A stretch of 64,000 nucleotides of DNA from Blastocystis hominis. Lineage: Eukaryota; Sar; Bigyra; Opalinata; Blastocystidae. The stretch lies in contig NW_013171827.1 of assembly GCF_000151665.1 (NCBI RefSeq), forward strand, positions 268,001 to 332,000, written 5' to 3'. The notes beneath the pieces were generated by a model. It saw nothing but the letters and a program-made list of their open reading frames with translations, made no database searches and was not told where the DNA came from. This document shows positions 1 through 10,248 of the stretch, one piece after another. Position 1 is the first letter of the stretch, and every line of letters begins with the position of its first letter. The position numbers and the translations under genes are program-made.

Positions 1-57
1 ACCACCACGCCATCTCCTCTGATTCACATATCCTGTGTCTCCAACAAACACCCCACA

Positions 58-1487
58 CTAATATTTTCTAGAAAACGACGTTTCTCCACACGAGCACTGG
101 CAGCGATCTCCGCTGCTAAAGCAACGGCACTTCTCTCCCCGCATTCCTCCGACCACATAGCCCGTATTGCACTGCTTCCCCGTCACCCACACCGGCACCA
201 CGATCGCCTCCGACGTCTTCCCCGCGTCGCTCTCGAACGCTCCCGCAGGGATCGTCAGCACGTACTCGCCCTCCGCCATCACCGCGGGGTCGAAGAAGAT
301 CAGCACGCGGTTGTCCTCCACGCGGACCATTCGCTGGTTGTCCAGTCGCACCGAGATCGTCGCTTCCTCCGTGGCCAGCTGCGCCTCGCGCACCGTCTCG
401 CTCACCTGCACCGCGTGGTTAAACGCGAACTCCACGCGGCCATTCAGCGGCAGCGTCGCGTTCAGCGCGGGCTGCTCGATCAGAACCACGTCCGACTGCG
501 GGTCTGCAGGTGAGAAAAACAAAGCAGAGAGCGAGCCTACCGAAGACGACCGGGTGCGAGAAGCTGAAGCGATTGCCGGCGAGGTCCTCGAAGTCGATCA
601 GCGCGTCGCCGGAGCCACGCAGCACCACTTCGAAGGCGTTGGGCGCCGAGCTCGCGACGACGGACTGCACCACGCCGGAGAAGGAGAGCACCGAGACGGG
701 CTCGTTCAGCGTCAGCACGATCTGCTTGGTCTCCAGGTCCTCGATGAGGCCGTCGGTGTACTGCGTGGTCAGCAGGTAGGGCGCCTCGTCGTCGAAGAGC
801 ACCGCCTGCAGCGCGCCGCGCTCCACGAAGAAGCCGTCCGCGGTCATCAGCGAGGGAGAGAGGATTACCGCGAACGAGGAACGCGCCGAGGGCGTCACTT
901 GGAAGTGGAACTCGCCAGGGTTCGGCTCCGAGATCTCGCTGGAAAGCGCGCCGTTCGTGATGGTCAAATCCGACGCGGTCAGAGAGAGCTGCACCGGCAA
1001 CGACGAACCGGTGAGGGAGAACTTCAGAACGACCTCCACCGGGCCTTCTTGGTTGTAGTACTCCGGAGTCATCGAGGCTTCCAGGATGGCAGCAGAATTC
1101 GAGGCGGGGAAGGTGGAAGACTCCATCGGGGCGACCGAAACCGTGCTATTCCAGCTGGCAGTGGAGTAGGACACATAGCAATTATCCTCGGAGCGGAGAC
1201 ACTGAACAAACAGGGTGTAGGTGGGCTTTTCTTCCAACTCAATGGGCACGGACGCTCCATCCTCCACGTTCATGTTCTTTGTGGCATCTAGCTCAGAGCT
1301 ACACAATTACAAAAAATGCGCTCGACGCCTACCAAACTTTATTTAAACAATCTAAGAACCAAAAATTAACAGGTCCTGTAACGACATCCACTTGCACTGG
1401 TGGTTTAGTCGAACATCGTAAAAACGTACCTGCAGGTACAGCAAGTGCTACAGTGAAGATAACTAGAAGAGGTATGTAATTCTTCAT
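58..1487 (-). CDS. Secreted protein with Ig-like (SbsA_Ig-type) beta domains
   Basis: Three exons (introns 1299-1332 and 504-540) give about 452 aa. The start is the ATG at 1485-1487, chosen because it opens a classical signal peptide (MKNYIPLLVIFTVALAVPA) that was missing from the ORF starting near 1306. Two segments with the 'VxFxFNxxV' and 'LTLNEPVS' pattern of bacterial-type Ig-like domains (SbsA_Ig family) follow. The C-terminus is cysteine-rich, with about eight Cys in the last 40 residues. The stop TAG at 58-60 lies just upstream of the motif TGTTTGTT (43-50), which marks the 3' end. It is likely exported or on the cell surface; the ligand is unknown. The domain family assignment is from pattern only. 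Confidence 0.72.
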
Positions 1488-1649
1488 AAGAACAACACTC
1501 GAATATGAGAATTGGAAAAGAAATCAACAATCGCCCAAATAACCACGGTTCTATTTAACTGCCATTTGTCTCTGTTACTTTATATTCAAAAAGGAAAGTA
1601 TGTTCCAAACAAACAATGCTGGAAAATGCACCTAAATTTAATTCTATCC

Positions 1650-2819
1650 TCATTGGCCTCTGCCAAAAAAAGAACGCGTAAAGCGTAATCTCCGAATCAC
1701 TGGAAGGAGTGAGAACGAGAACGCTTTGGCCTTCTCCATCTCCGCACACTCCTCCTCGAAAATGCGAAAGAATCGTAGGATTTGCTCTCTCTCACGTGAA
1801 GAGGGATGGTGGCTGTCTCTCTCCAAAATTTTGCATACGTTTATGATCACATTCAGAATCTCGACAGAGTCTTCCAAAAAGCATAGAATGATACCCACAT
1901 CTTCTCCAATTCGCCGAATAAAGTCAGCGACAAACTCATAGCAAATCTGGGGCGGGAGCTGTGAGTATTGCAGAACAAGCGTTGATACACAATCCAGAAT
2001 CGAGAGAACGTGCTTATCATTCTCATCCACCAGATCAAGCACCTCGGAGGAAGAGAGGGAAGCAGTCGGTCCCAGTACGGTTCGTACGTAACGTAAATCC
2101 TCTCCCTCCAAAGCACATCGAAACAAACTCACAAGATGATAGGGATCAGAAGGAGCAAAATCGCATGCCTCTAATACGCTTGTAGTTCTGGCTAAAAAGG
2201 GAAGGAGTTTGTAAAAGTAGCGCTTTTCCCTACAACACACACGATGCTTTGTGAGAAATGAGTGTATTTCCGATTCAGAAAGGATGAGTTCCCGTTCTTG
2301 CTGCTCATAATATTTAAAAATGCGGCATAGGACGTGGCAATAGCAAGTTGCAGCGTGGGATAGGCATGTATGGACAAACACTTCCAGTTCAAGAAATAAC
2401 GGGTTTGAAAGCATCAGTTGGCGAATAAGGCATATATAGAAATACAGATCTTCAACAGAGGGAGAACGAGAAAACAAAACACACTTGTCAGGATCAAACA
2501 AAACGGAAGCTATCTTCAATCCCTTTCCTCCCAGCCTTGAACACACCGTAATCAGCAACTTTTGATATAGATAACGATACAGGCGTGGCAACCGATGGGG
2601 CATATCCCAACACATCCCCAGCAACTCTACGAAGGTGGATTCCCGTTCAAGCAAAACCGCCTCTTGACAATGTTCTGCCCATTCGATTGCATTTGACAAT
2701 TGGTAAAGATGGTCATCTCCATGATCCAGATCCTACCCGTGATGCGGCAAAAATGTTTTAAAAACCTGATTCTCATACAGCCATGTCAGCGCATCCACCA
2801 CCTGCTTTGTATGAGACAT
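1650..2819 (-). CDS. Hypothetical alpha-helical protein
   Basis: Two exons joined across a 33-nt intron (2733-2765, GT...TAG, phase 0) give 378 aa from an ATG at 2817-2819. The protein is rich in Leu, Glu, Arg and Cys with amphipathic helices throughout and no signal peptide or membrane segment, suggesting a helical-repeat fold. I do not recognise the family. TGTTTGTT lies on the same strand at 1608-1615, about 35 nt after the TGA stop, which supports a real transcript end. It stands divergent to the DENN gene that starts 80 bp away. Confidence 0.68.
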
Positions 2820-2898
2820 ATCAGTGAAGAGATGGGCCCACTTCTTTTTGAATAACGTTATTTTTTCAAAACCGCGGTTTGACAATGATACACCAAAA

Positions 2899-5326
2899 AT
2901 GAGTTCAAACATACGTATCGCAGATTATTTCTTTGTTGCGTCTGTTCGAATAGACAGTAGCGCTCGTGCGTTGATGATGACGGTGTGTAGAAAACGATTT
3001 AGAGGCGGAAAATCCAAATCCTGTGATCATCGATCGGTTCCCTGAGACCGATTACGAAGATGTACCTTTTACGGAGAATGCCGAGTTTGTAATGAAAATC
3101 AGTCCCCAATTTAAATGTTAGTTTTGCCTTCCGGAAGGTGCGCGTATCGAGTATCGAGAAGTTGAGAAACGAAAACCCTATATTTTTACATTCTGCTTCA
3201 CACAATCGTAGAACCATCTGCGTTGTGTCATTCGATAGAGACGGCTCACAGAATTATGGAACCAGTCTAGTTTTTTATGAAAAGTTGAGTAGGCATTGTG
3301 TGTATCTTTTCATGAATCCTAGAAATAAATGGAGTCGATTGCTATAACAAATACAATCAAGAGCTCTATATTCCCAAAGCGCTTTGTATTCTTTCTCTGA
3401 AACCCTTCTTCTCGTGCCATACTTCGTTCCTGCGGTACTCCTCACTCCCTCTTCTCCACTCCCAGAGGTCTCTACAACAAAGCCGTTGCCTCGGAAGAGA
3501 TCGACGAAATCACTCTCGACGCGATCAACTCCGCTCAATCACATCCCATGAGTCGTCTCCGCTCCTCCTCTCTCCACATGCTCACCCGCCAGTCTTCCCA
3601 GCAAGATGACCTCGACGACCTCACTCCGATCGAGCAGGACATCAAATACTACGTGGATTTCACTCCCTTCTACAAGCCCGGCTACGCCATCCAGGTACCT
3701 CACCATCGCCACATGCCATGCAGATCCCCTTGTTCCATCGCCAGCTCGTCCTGGAATGTCCCCCCAAAGGCAGCCTTCCCTTCTGCGACCCGCTCTGCAT
3801 GCGCAGTCTGCTCGGCTGCCTCTCGCTCACACACATCCAAGAGGTGGTTTCCACGCTTCTCCGCGACGGCCAGGTTCTCCTCCACAGCCGAAACGTGGAA
3901 ACGTGGAACCCCGTACACCGTAGAAATACCAGCTAACATTGTGTTCGACTGCGTTGCTGTCGCTCTTGGCGCCGATTCAATACACTCTGACGTTCATTCC
4001 GCTGCTTCCCGCGCAGCTCATCGACTACATTCAAGTTTCTTTTCTCTATCCGCTCCATTCCAAGGCTCCCACGCCCTACCTCATCGGGATCTACTCTCCG
4101 ACGCTCGCGAAGCACGCCTTCGACGCCGATGCCCCCGTTCTTCTCGTCCATCTCGACTTCGACAAGGTTTTTCCTTCTTTTTTTTTCTTCTTCTTTCCAG
4201 CTCACTTTCCCTACTTCCGCGGTTATCCGACCCCTCCCTATCCCCCGAAACGCCCTCCTCACCGCCACCAAGCCTCTCCGCTGTACCTCCCCGCGGTTCT
4301 CCGCGTAACCGATTAGATTCGGTGCTCTGGGCGGACCGTCCCGATTCCAAAGTGGCCACTTCCTGTCTGTTTTCGGTGCATTTGGGCCCCGGGCCGCTCG
4401 GCGCTTTCCTCCAACCCGAGCGCCGGCAGCTCGTCTACGTCCCGGTGGGCACTCCCGCGGTAATCGAGGACGTCGTGGTGCTGAACAGCGCGAAAAGCCG
4501 CGAATTGCAGGGCTGGATCGGGTCCAATATCGACAAATGTCCCCTATTGCAAGCCGATCCGGTCATTCTCGAAGTCAACGGTGCGCATGGCGGCTCGCGC
4601 TAAAACGCAGATATCCCCGTGGTGGGCATGTCGTTCCGCCGCGTGTCGGTGATTTTAGCGTCGGCCCCGCGGCCACTCACGTTGCTGCTGCAAATCGGAC
4701 TGCGCGATATTCCGAAGGGCGTGCAGAGCCCCGTCAAAGGCCCTTGTCTCGATGTCCGTGCTCCCAACCAGACTCTGGAGGCAGGTTTCCACGGTTTCCC
4801 TGATGGGTAGTTCAAGGAATTCTTCGAAGACGTGCGGATTTCGTTCTTCTCGTTCTTCGTGTGGTTCTTCCAGAACCTTGGGCAATTCCTGCCCGACGAG
4901 GGCAATGCCCAGAGCTTCGCCACGCAGTCGTTTATTGCGTCGTTCCCCGAATCGGAGCGGCCGTTCGCGGAGGAGTTCTGCCACACGCAGCTCTTCGAGG
5001 GTTTGTTGCAGACGTTGGAGCGAGAATTGGCGGGAAAGGAGCCGCGAAGCGAAGAAGAGCGGGAGACGTGCGAGTTGATGGGTCTGGCGCGGGAATGCGC
5101 GGCGTTGGCGAAGGAAAAGGGCGGAATTGAGTCGGAGGAGGGGATGCGCGCGGTGCGAGAGCGATTGGTGCCGAAGAATTGGAAGCTGAAGAGTGTGGCG
5201 CTGCCCGGAATGAAGGAATCGCTGCCCGAGAGCGTGCTGGATCGCGTGCTGCTGCGGAGCTCAACGGAGTTTCCGCGGCTGGATAAGGAGTGCTTGAGTG
5301 GGGAAGTGCCTCGCTTTGAGATTTAG
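2899..5326 (+). CDS. DENN-domain protein (Rab GEF type) with PDZ-like segment
   Basis: A tripartite DENN protein split by about a dozen introns of 26-37 nt. The uDENN part begins MSSNIRIADYFFVASV and contains RFPETDYEDVPF. The central DENN part has YIPKALCILSLKP, PFFSCHTSFLRGLY, the LLRDGQVLLHS core and APTPYLIGIYSP. A segment near 4330-4720 (ending VSVILASAPRPLTLLLQ) reads like a PDZ domain, and a dDENN-like helical tail (FKEFFEDVRISFFSFFVWFF) follows. DENN proteins are exchange factors for Rab GTPases in membrane traffic. Supported introns include 3895-3923 and 4785-4810, both of the GTTTCC/GTGGAAAC family. The join between the PDZ-like segment and the tail (about 4690-4785) is off by one base in my model, so that region needs transcript data. 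Stop TAG at 5324-5326. Confidence 0.85.
3895..3923 (+). other. Intron of the GTGGAAACG family
   Basis: 29-nt phase-0 intron in the DENN gene. It starts GTGGAAACGTGGAA and ends CCGTAG. Removing it joins the LLHSRN and KYQLTLCSTALLSLL segments of the DENN core in frame. Confidence 0.85.
4785..4810 (+). other. Intron of the GTTTCCACG family
   Basis: 26-nt intron in the DENN gene. It starts GTTTCCACGGTTTCC and ends GGGTAG. The downstream frame (FKEFFEDV) is secure; the upstream frame is less certain. Confidence 0.6.
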
Positions 5327-5446
5327 TTGTGTTGTTGTTTGTGAAAACAAAGGTGAAAGGAAGGGGAGAAATGAGGAAATTGATTGAAGGAGCGAGCAAA
5401 CAAGCAAACATGTAACATGGATTGGACTGTTTGGGATGGATGGGAA

Positions 5447-5474
5447 AATGATGCTTGTTATGATTATAACAACA
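5447..5474. repeat. 28-bp direct repeat, copy 1, with internal hairpin
   Basis: Identical to 5597-5624. The core TTGTTATGATTATAACAA can fold into a 7-bp stem with a 4-nt loop. It lies in the spacer between the convergent DENN and cyclin genes. Confidence 0.85.
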
Positions 5475-5545
5475 AAGAGTTGAGATTGATTGGGATGAAT
5501 GGGAGAAAAGAATAGCAATCGAACTGTTTACGAATCAATCAATCA

Positions 5546-5553
5546 AACAAACA
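5546..5553 (-). terminator. Polyadenylation-type motif TGTTTGTT (cyclin gene)
   Basis: Reverse complement AACAAACA, about 60 nt past the cyclin stop. The same motif marks most gene ends in the window. Confidence 0.6.
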
Positions 5554-5596
5554 AGATAAGATAAGATAAGATAAAACTATTTGGATTGAATAGAAG

Positions 5597-5624
5597 AATG
5601 ATGCTTGTTATGATTATAACAACA
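5597..5624. repeat. 28-bp direct repeat, copy 2, with internal hairpin
   Basis: Identical to 5447-5474. This copy overlaps the last codons and stop of the cyclin gene on the minus strand. Confidence 0.85.
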
Positions 5625-7052
5625 TGGAAGCGATTGCATCGCGATGGCGGTCGGCGTACTTGTGAAAGCAAGCCTACGGTCAACCCCTCACTCCACCCTC
5701 ACTTCAAATCCTCTCTCTAAGAGCTGCGACGGACAGCTCAGCAATTCCGAGATCCCTGGGCAAAGCTCCGCCTCCCCCAATCGCAGACACGTCGGCAGTC
5801 GGCTCCATTCCGCCGCTCCCTCCCTTTCTTCGGCAGAACTCGACGCAGAACCCGACGCAGAACCCGACGAAGTCGTCGAGGAAGCTTCAATTGGCTTGGA
5901 TTTCCGCTTCAGTCCGTCGATGGCCGCCTTCACACTCGTCATTGCCGCGATGGACGGGCGTTTCCCCTCAAAAACGCCGCAGAGCAACCCGCTTTCCAAA
6001 AGATACTGCGCTTGAGTGCCTCCAGCACGCCTACAAAAGAGCAAAAGGCGAGTTGGGGCGTCGCTTCCAGCGCGGCCAGAGCCACGATGAGGAAATCGAA
6101 GGGTGTGACGCGCCACACGGAATAGTCGAGCGCGATGAGGACGTTCATCTCCATGGCGCACACATCGCTGCTCGAAAACGAGTGAAGCGACAGATCGGAA
6201 AGTACTACGTCTCAAAAAAAGCGAATGAATCAACCCTTGCAGCTCGGACATGGGCTGTAGGTGAATTTGGAGGCCAAACGCAGCGCGGCGGAGCCCAAAC
6301 ATTGCAGATGGGAGGTCGAAAGAGTGGTGGTTTGGGTGAACGCGTCGATGAGGGAGAACTAGAAATGGGGGTCATGGAAAGAAGGGACGGCGAGTAAAGT
6401 GGTCTCGGTGGAAATGTCGAATTCAGTGGAGACGTCGATGAGCCAATCAAAAAGTTTTATTCGGTTCTGTGGGAAAAGAGGGAGAGAAAAAAGAAGTACT
6501 TTGCGATTGAACGAGATAGACATGTCATTTTCTTTCGAGAGCAGCCACTGCAGTCGTGTTTCGTCGTATCGCTTCCAGCGAGGACGATGGGAAGAAGAGA
6601 TGTGGTCAGTGATTAGGGAAAACTCTTCCTACGATTTAAGGAAGAAATTGTTTATTAGAAACAGAATAGAGCAAATTTGGTGGAGACAACTGTGATGAAT
6701 AAGGGGAGTGATTGGATTGGGGAGGAGGAATGGATGGTTTGGGATCTGATTCTTCTTTATTGGCACGCTGTATGGGGATTCGAGTACAAGTCACGATTTT
6801 TGGTTGGCCAATCATGCCATCATATCGATTCAAACGATTTACATTGTAATGAACTAACCTTCCCTTCACAGCGACATAGTTTGTATCGTTTTCAGCTTCC
6901 AATTTGGCTTTCTTGGCCAAAGCTTGAAAAGTATCTTCAATAGCTACAATCGACGTTTCATCCTCGATCCGTTTCGTTGTCTACAGCATAGATCAGCGCT
7001 CAAAACACGATACAACGTCGGTTGGAGAAAGATGCTCACTCTCTCGTTTCAT
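5614..7052 (-). CDS. Cyclin (cyclin-box protein, B-type-like)
   Basis: About eight exons separated by 29-34-nt introns. The start ATG is at 7050-7052 (MKRESEHLSP). After a low-complexity N-terminus comes a clear cyclin box: KLFDWLIDVSTEFDISTETT, then ALRLASKFTYSP, MEMNVLIALDYSVWRVTPFD and a C-terminal cyclin fold with YLLESGLLCGVFEGKRPSIA. The last short exon (ACFHKYADRHRDAIASMLL) matches the usual cyclin C-terminal helix. Cyclins activate cyclin-dependent kinases to drive the cell cycle or transcription; the WLIDV motif favours a mitotic A/B type. TGTTTGTT at 5546-5553 marks the 3' end. Confidence 0.88.
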
Positions 7053-7285
7053 TCAATCCCAAGATTCTAAATGAGACGACTCGAAATTTAAATTACTTTC
7101 CGAACAACTCTGCTTTACACGAAAAAGATGAGTGAATCGCGTGGGTGCGATTTTATCGGTGGAAATCACAAAAATTACAGTCGAAACAAAGTAGAATGAG
7201 TCTATTTATTTCAAAAAGAAAGTACTGAACCCTCTGGGATTCTGTGCTCAATTTGTCTTGAGGGCTGGCTCATTTTTGAAAAAAT

Positions 7286-8693
7286 ATGGTAAACCGAACC
7301 ATTGAGTTCGTGTCATTTCTCGATGCACTAGGTGTGGCTTTAGTGATCACGCTAATTCCATTCTTCACGAAGGAATTAGGCGTCGGAGCGTTTGGATTTG
7401 GTGCTATTACTAGTTTATACGGATTTTGCCAAATTATCGGCGGTTCTATTATTGGCTATTTGTCCAATGGGATACTTTCTCGAAAGATGATTTTGCTTAT
7501 CAGTTCGATCGGATCGGGCGTTAGTTACGCCCTGTTGCTTATTCGAGGAAGTATCACATCCTTAGTGGTTAGTCGTGTTCTAATCGGTCTGATTAAACAG
7601 TCAACGACCTCTTGCAAAGTGTGTTTTTCTCATTGTCTGCGAAATAGGCACTTGCAATGATGAGCAAAGATGATCACAGTCCACAGCGCTTTTCCCTCAT
7701 TGCGGCCCTTCGCCACATGGGTTCCTTTGTGTGCTTTGTGAGTGAGCGGTTCATCGCTAGACGGGCTCGCTTCTTCTTTCGCTTATCACATCCCATTTCC
7801 CTCTAGAGTACGCGATTTTGCTGTGTGTCGTCCTCTACGTCATCGAATCGATCGTGATTATTTGGTTTATCGATCCGGATGACGATTCTTTTTCTGTTGA
7901 TTCATCCACATCGGAATTGAATTCAAATTCGAATTCGAATTCGAATACAAAATCTGTTTGTTGCTTGCTTGCTTGGTTCGATGTAGTCCTCTTCCCGATA
8001 TGGACTGCATCTCACTCCACTCCTTTTGCTCTATTACGTTTACCTTTTTCTCATTGATGTGTTAAACAAGGGATTCGGTTCCATCAAAGCATGCATTGAA
8101 TCGTGTTCTAACCATCAGATCATTCTTCTTCAAGATCAATTCGACGGCTCGCCCTCCCAGATCGGTTTTCTCTACGTTCTCTCCAATCTCTACATGTTTC
8201 TCACCGAGTTCTTCATCACTCCCTTCCTTTCCCGCCGTTTTTCCTCCCTTCGCCTCGTCCGCTTCTCCATCCTCCTTCTCCTCATCGGAAAACTCGCTCA
8301 GCTTCTCCTCTCTTCCTTGTATTCCTTCCTTCCTTCCTTCTATCCTCATCTAGTTCGCAATATCTCCTTCTTTGCGTGCCTCTCAACACCATCGGCGAGG
8401 AGATTTTCGCCACGACCTTCGTTCATCTCCTCGCGTCCATCGCTCCACCGCGTTCTCTCAACGCTTCGCTCGCTTATTACGACGTCGTCGAATCGCTCTG
8501 CAGACTCGTGGGACCCGTTTTGCTTGGACGCCTCGCTGCGCAGCTGGGTGCGACGGGATGCGTTTTGTTGCTGAGCGGGTGCTGGGTGGGTGAGAGAAGG
8601 AGAATTGAGAGGTAGATGGTGTTGGGACTCGCATGGAGCATGATGCCGGTGAATGGGCAGGAAAAGGAAAAGGAAAAGGAAAAGAAGGAATAG
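7286..8693 (+). CDS. Major facilitator superfamily transporter
   Basis: About seven exons joined across introns of 29-33 nt. The N-terminal half gives about six hydrophobic helices, with the MFS loop 2-3 region (YLSNGILSRKMILL) and then SKDDHSPQRFSLIAALRHMG. An Asn/Ser-rich cytoplasmic loop (SNSNSNSN) separates the halves. The C-terminal half starts near YYVYLFLIDVLNKGFG and ends with charged residues (EKEKEKEKKE). The substrate cannot be told. A divergent 233-bp spacer separates it from the cyclin gene. The splice between 8050 and 8130 is uncertain. Confidence 0.8.
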
Positions 8694-8975
8694 AGAAGGA
8701 GAGAGATTGGTTGAGAAGAAATTAAAAAAAAATTAAGAGAGAGTGTTTGTGAAAACAAAGAATCGATCAAAGCCAAAGAGTCCAATAGAAGATAATAAAA
8801 ACAGAAAAAAAAGAAAGAAAGACTGAAGGAATTCTCGTAAAGAGACGAAAAATTCGAATAGAATGCAGCAGCATTCTAAAGAAAACTCAAACGGATATAT
8901 AGAATTCGAATGGAATTCTTATCAAAAACACAACAAACCGATGAATCACACCCTCTCCATCCCTCGAAATCGGCG

Positions 8976-10164
8976 CTATTCTGGGCACTCAATCGATTGG
9001 CTCTCGTTCGATTCCCCCACCATCACATTCCCGTTATTATTGCTTATTCTCAGCAAGGTCGGATCCATCGCGTTCCCGCGGTTATTGCTCATTTCGGAGG
9101 GAGTCGGGATCGTGAGTTGTTCTCTGCGAATTCGATTCACCATTCGTCGATGAAACTCCCTGTAATGGATTCGGAGCCAATCAAACGGAGCGGCTTTTTT
9201 CCCTTCTCCATACTACATGAAAACCGCGGGGAAAGCTCTACCTCGCAGGAAGGAATGGGACAATGATAGAACGTGGGAGGGAAGTAGAGTTGGTCATTCA
9301 TGGCGATCACTATTCGCATCAAATCGTGGAAACAGGGAAACTGATCATGGGTGGAGAGTGCTGAGAAGCGTGTCGATAGAGTGCGAAATAGTTGGGAAAG
9401 GGCTTTTTACACGTGGAAACGCCGCAGTAGTAAGGGAACTCGTCGCGAAGATAGGATTCCGGGATGACCTGGATCTCCTCGTCGCTGTCGAGTGTGTAAA
9501 GTGAGTCGAAATCAAGTTGGGATTCGAGTTGTTTGATTTGGTTTTGTAATGAGTGGATGAGTTGCTCGTTTTGGGTTGTGAGGTTTTCGAGGCGCTTGCT
9601 AAGCATTTAGAGAGTGCAAGGAGGGAAACCGGTGAACGCTGCGACACTCCGGCTCGGGTTCATTGACGAGAGTTTTCTGGAGGATGCGAAAGATCGGGAT
9701 TCGCGTGTCTTCTTTGCCAAACTGAGCAAAATTGCTGCAAGTAATCAAAAGCGGATGAACAAACTTTTCAAAAACTGAAAAATCGAACGAGAACGCCTCG
9801 TACCCATCCAAAATAAGCCTTTCATGATCTCGCTCGTGGAAGATATATTCCGATCTGGATTGAAGGTGTTTTCCACAATCTCGAAGAGGACACACCAAGT
9901 CCCTTGATTTCACTAGTGGATCATGCGTAAACACGCAAAACCATTACGTTGATGCACTTTCTCGTGCTCTTTGAGGGTTGTGTTGCGAGCATACCGTTTG
10001 TTGCAGACAGTGCAAGCAAAAAGCTTACTTCTGGAGTGTGTCGTCTCTATGAAGCAAATTTCGCAGCGACCTACTTCATGCGCTCGCAAATGTGCCCTAT
10101 CCACAAAAGCGTTGGTACACGTAGTGCAAACGAACTTGCGATTGCGGTGTCGCTGCCTAGGCAT
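8976..10164 (-). CDS. C2H2 zinc-finger protein, TFIIIA-like
   Basis: Begins MPRQRHRNRKFVCTTCTNAF. At least five C2H2 fingers are recognisable: FVCTTC...HLRAHE, LFACTVCNKRY...EHEKVH, LVCPLRDC...HERDH, YYCGVSTC...YRHASQH and YHCPIPSCE...IHYREFH. The CxxxxC spacing in several fingers and their serial order resemble TFIIIA, which binds 5S rRNA genes, but this is inference. A short coiled coil (NLTTQNEQLIHSLQNQIKQL) separates the later fingers. About five introns of 28-35 nt are needed; one (9310-9341) belongs to the GTTTCC family and is fully supported by frame. The stop is at 8976-8978. Confidence 0.78.
9310..9341 (-). other. Intron of the GTTTCCACG family
   Basis: 32-nt phase-1 intron in the zinc-finger gene. 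It starts GTTTCCCTGTTTCCACG and ends GAATAG. The flanking exons join in frame into the fifth zinc finger. Confidence 0.85.
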
Positions 10165-10248
10165 TGTGTCTCGCATGTATGGAACAAATCTCTCAAAAAT
10201 AATAATAAACAAACCAAACTATATCTAAACTACAATGCGTTTCTCTCT

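Noticed and set aside
1279..1479. Plus-strand ORF with AT-rich codons, at first looking like a foreign or phage-type protein
   Set aside because: The minus strand explains the segment fully: start codon, signal peptide and a 34-nt intron of the Ig-like gene join the downstream exon in frame.
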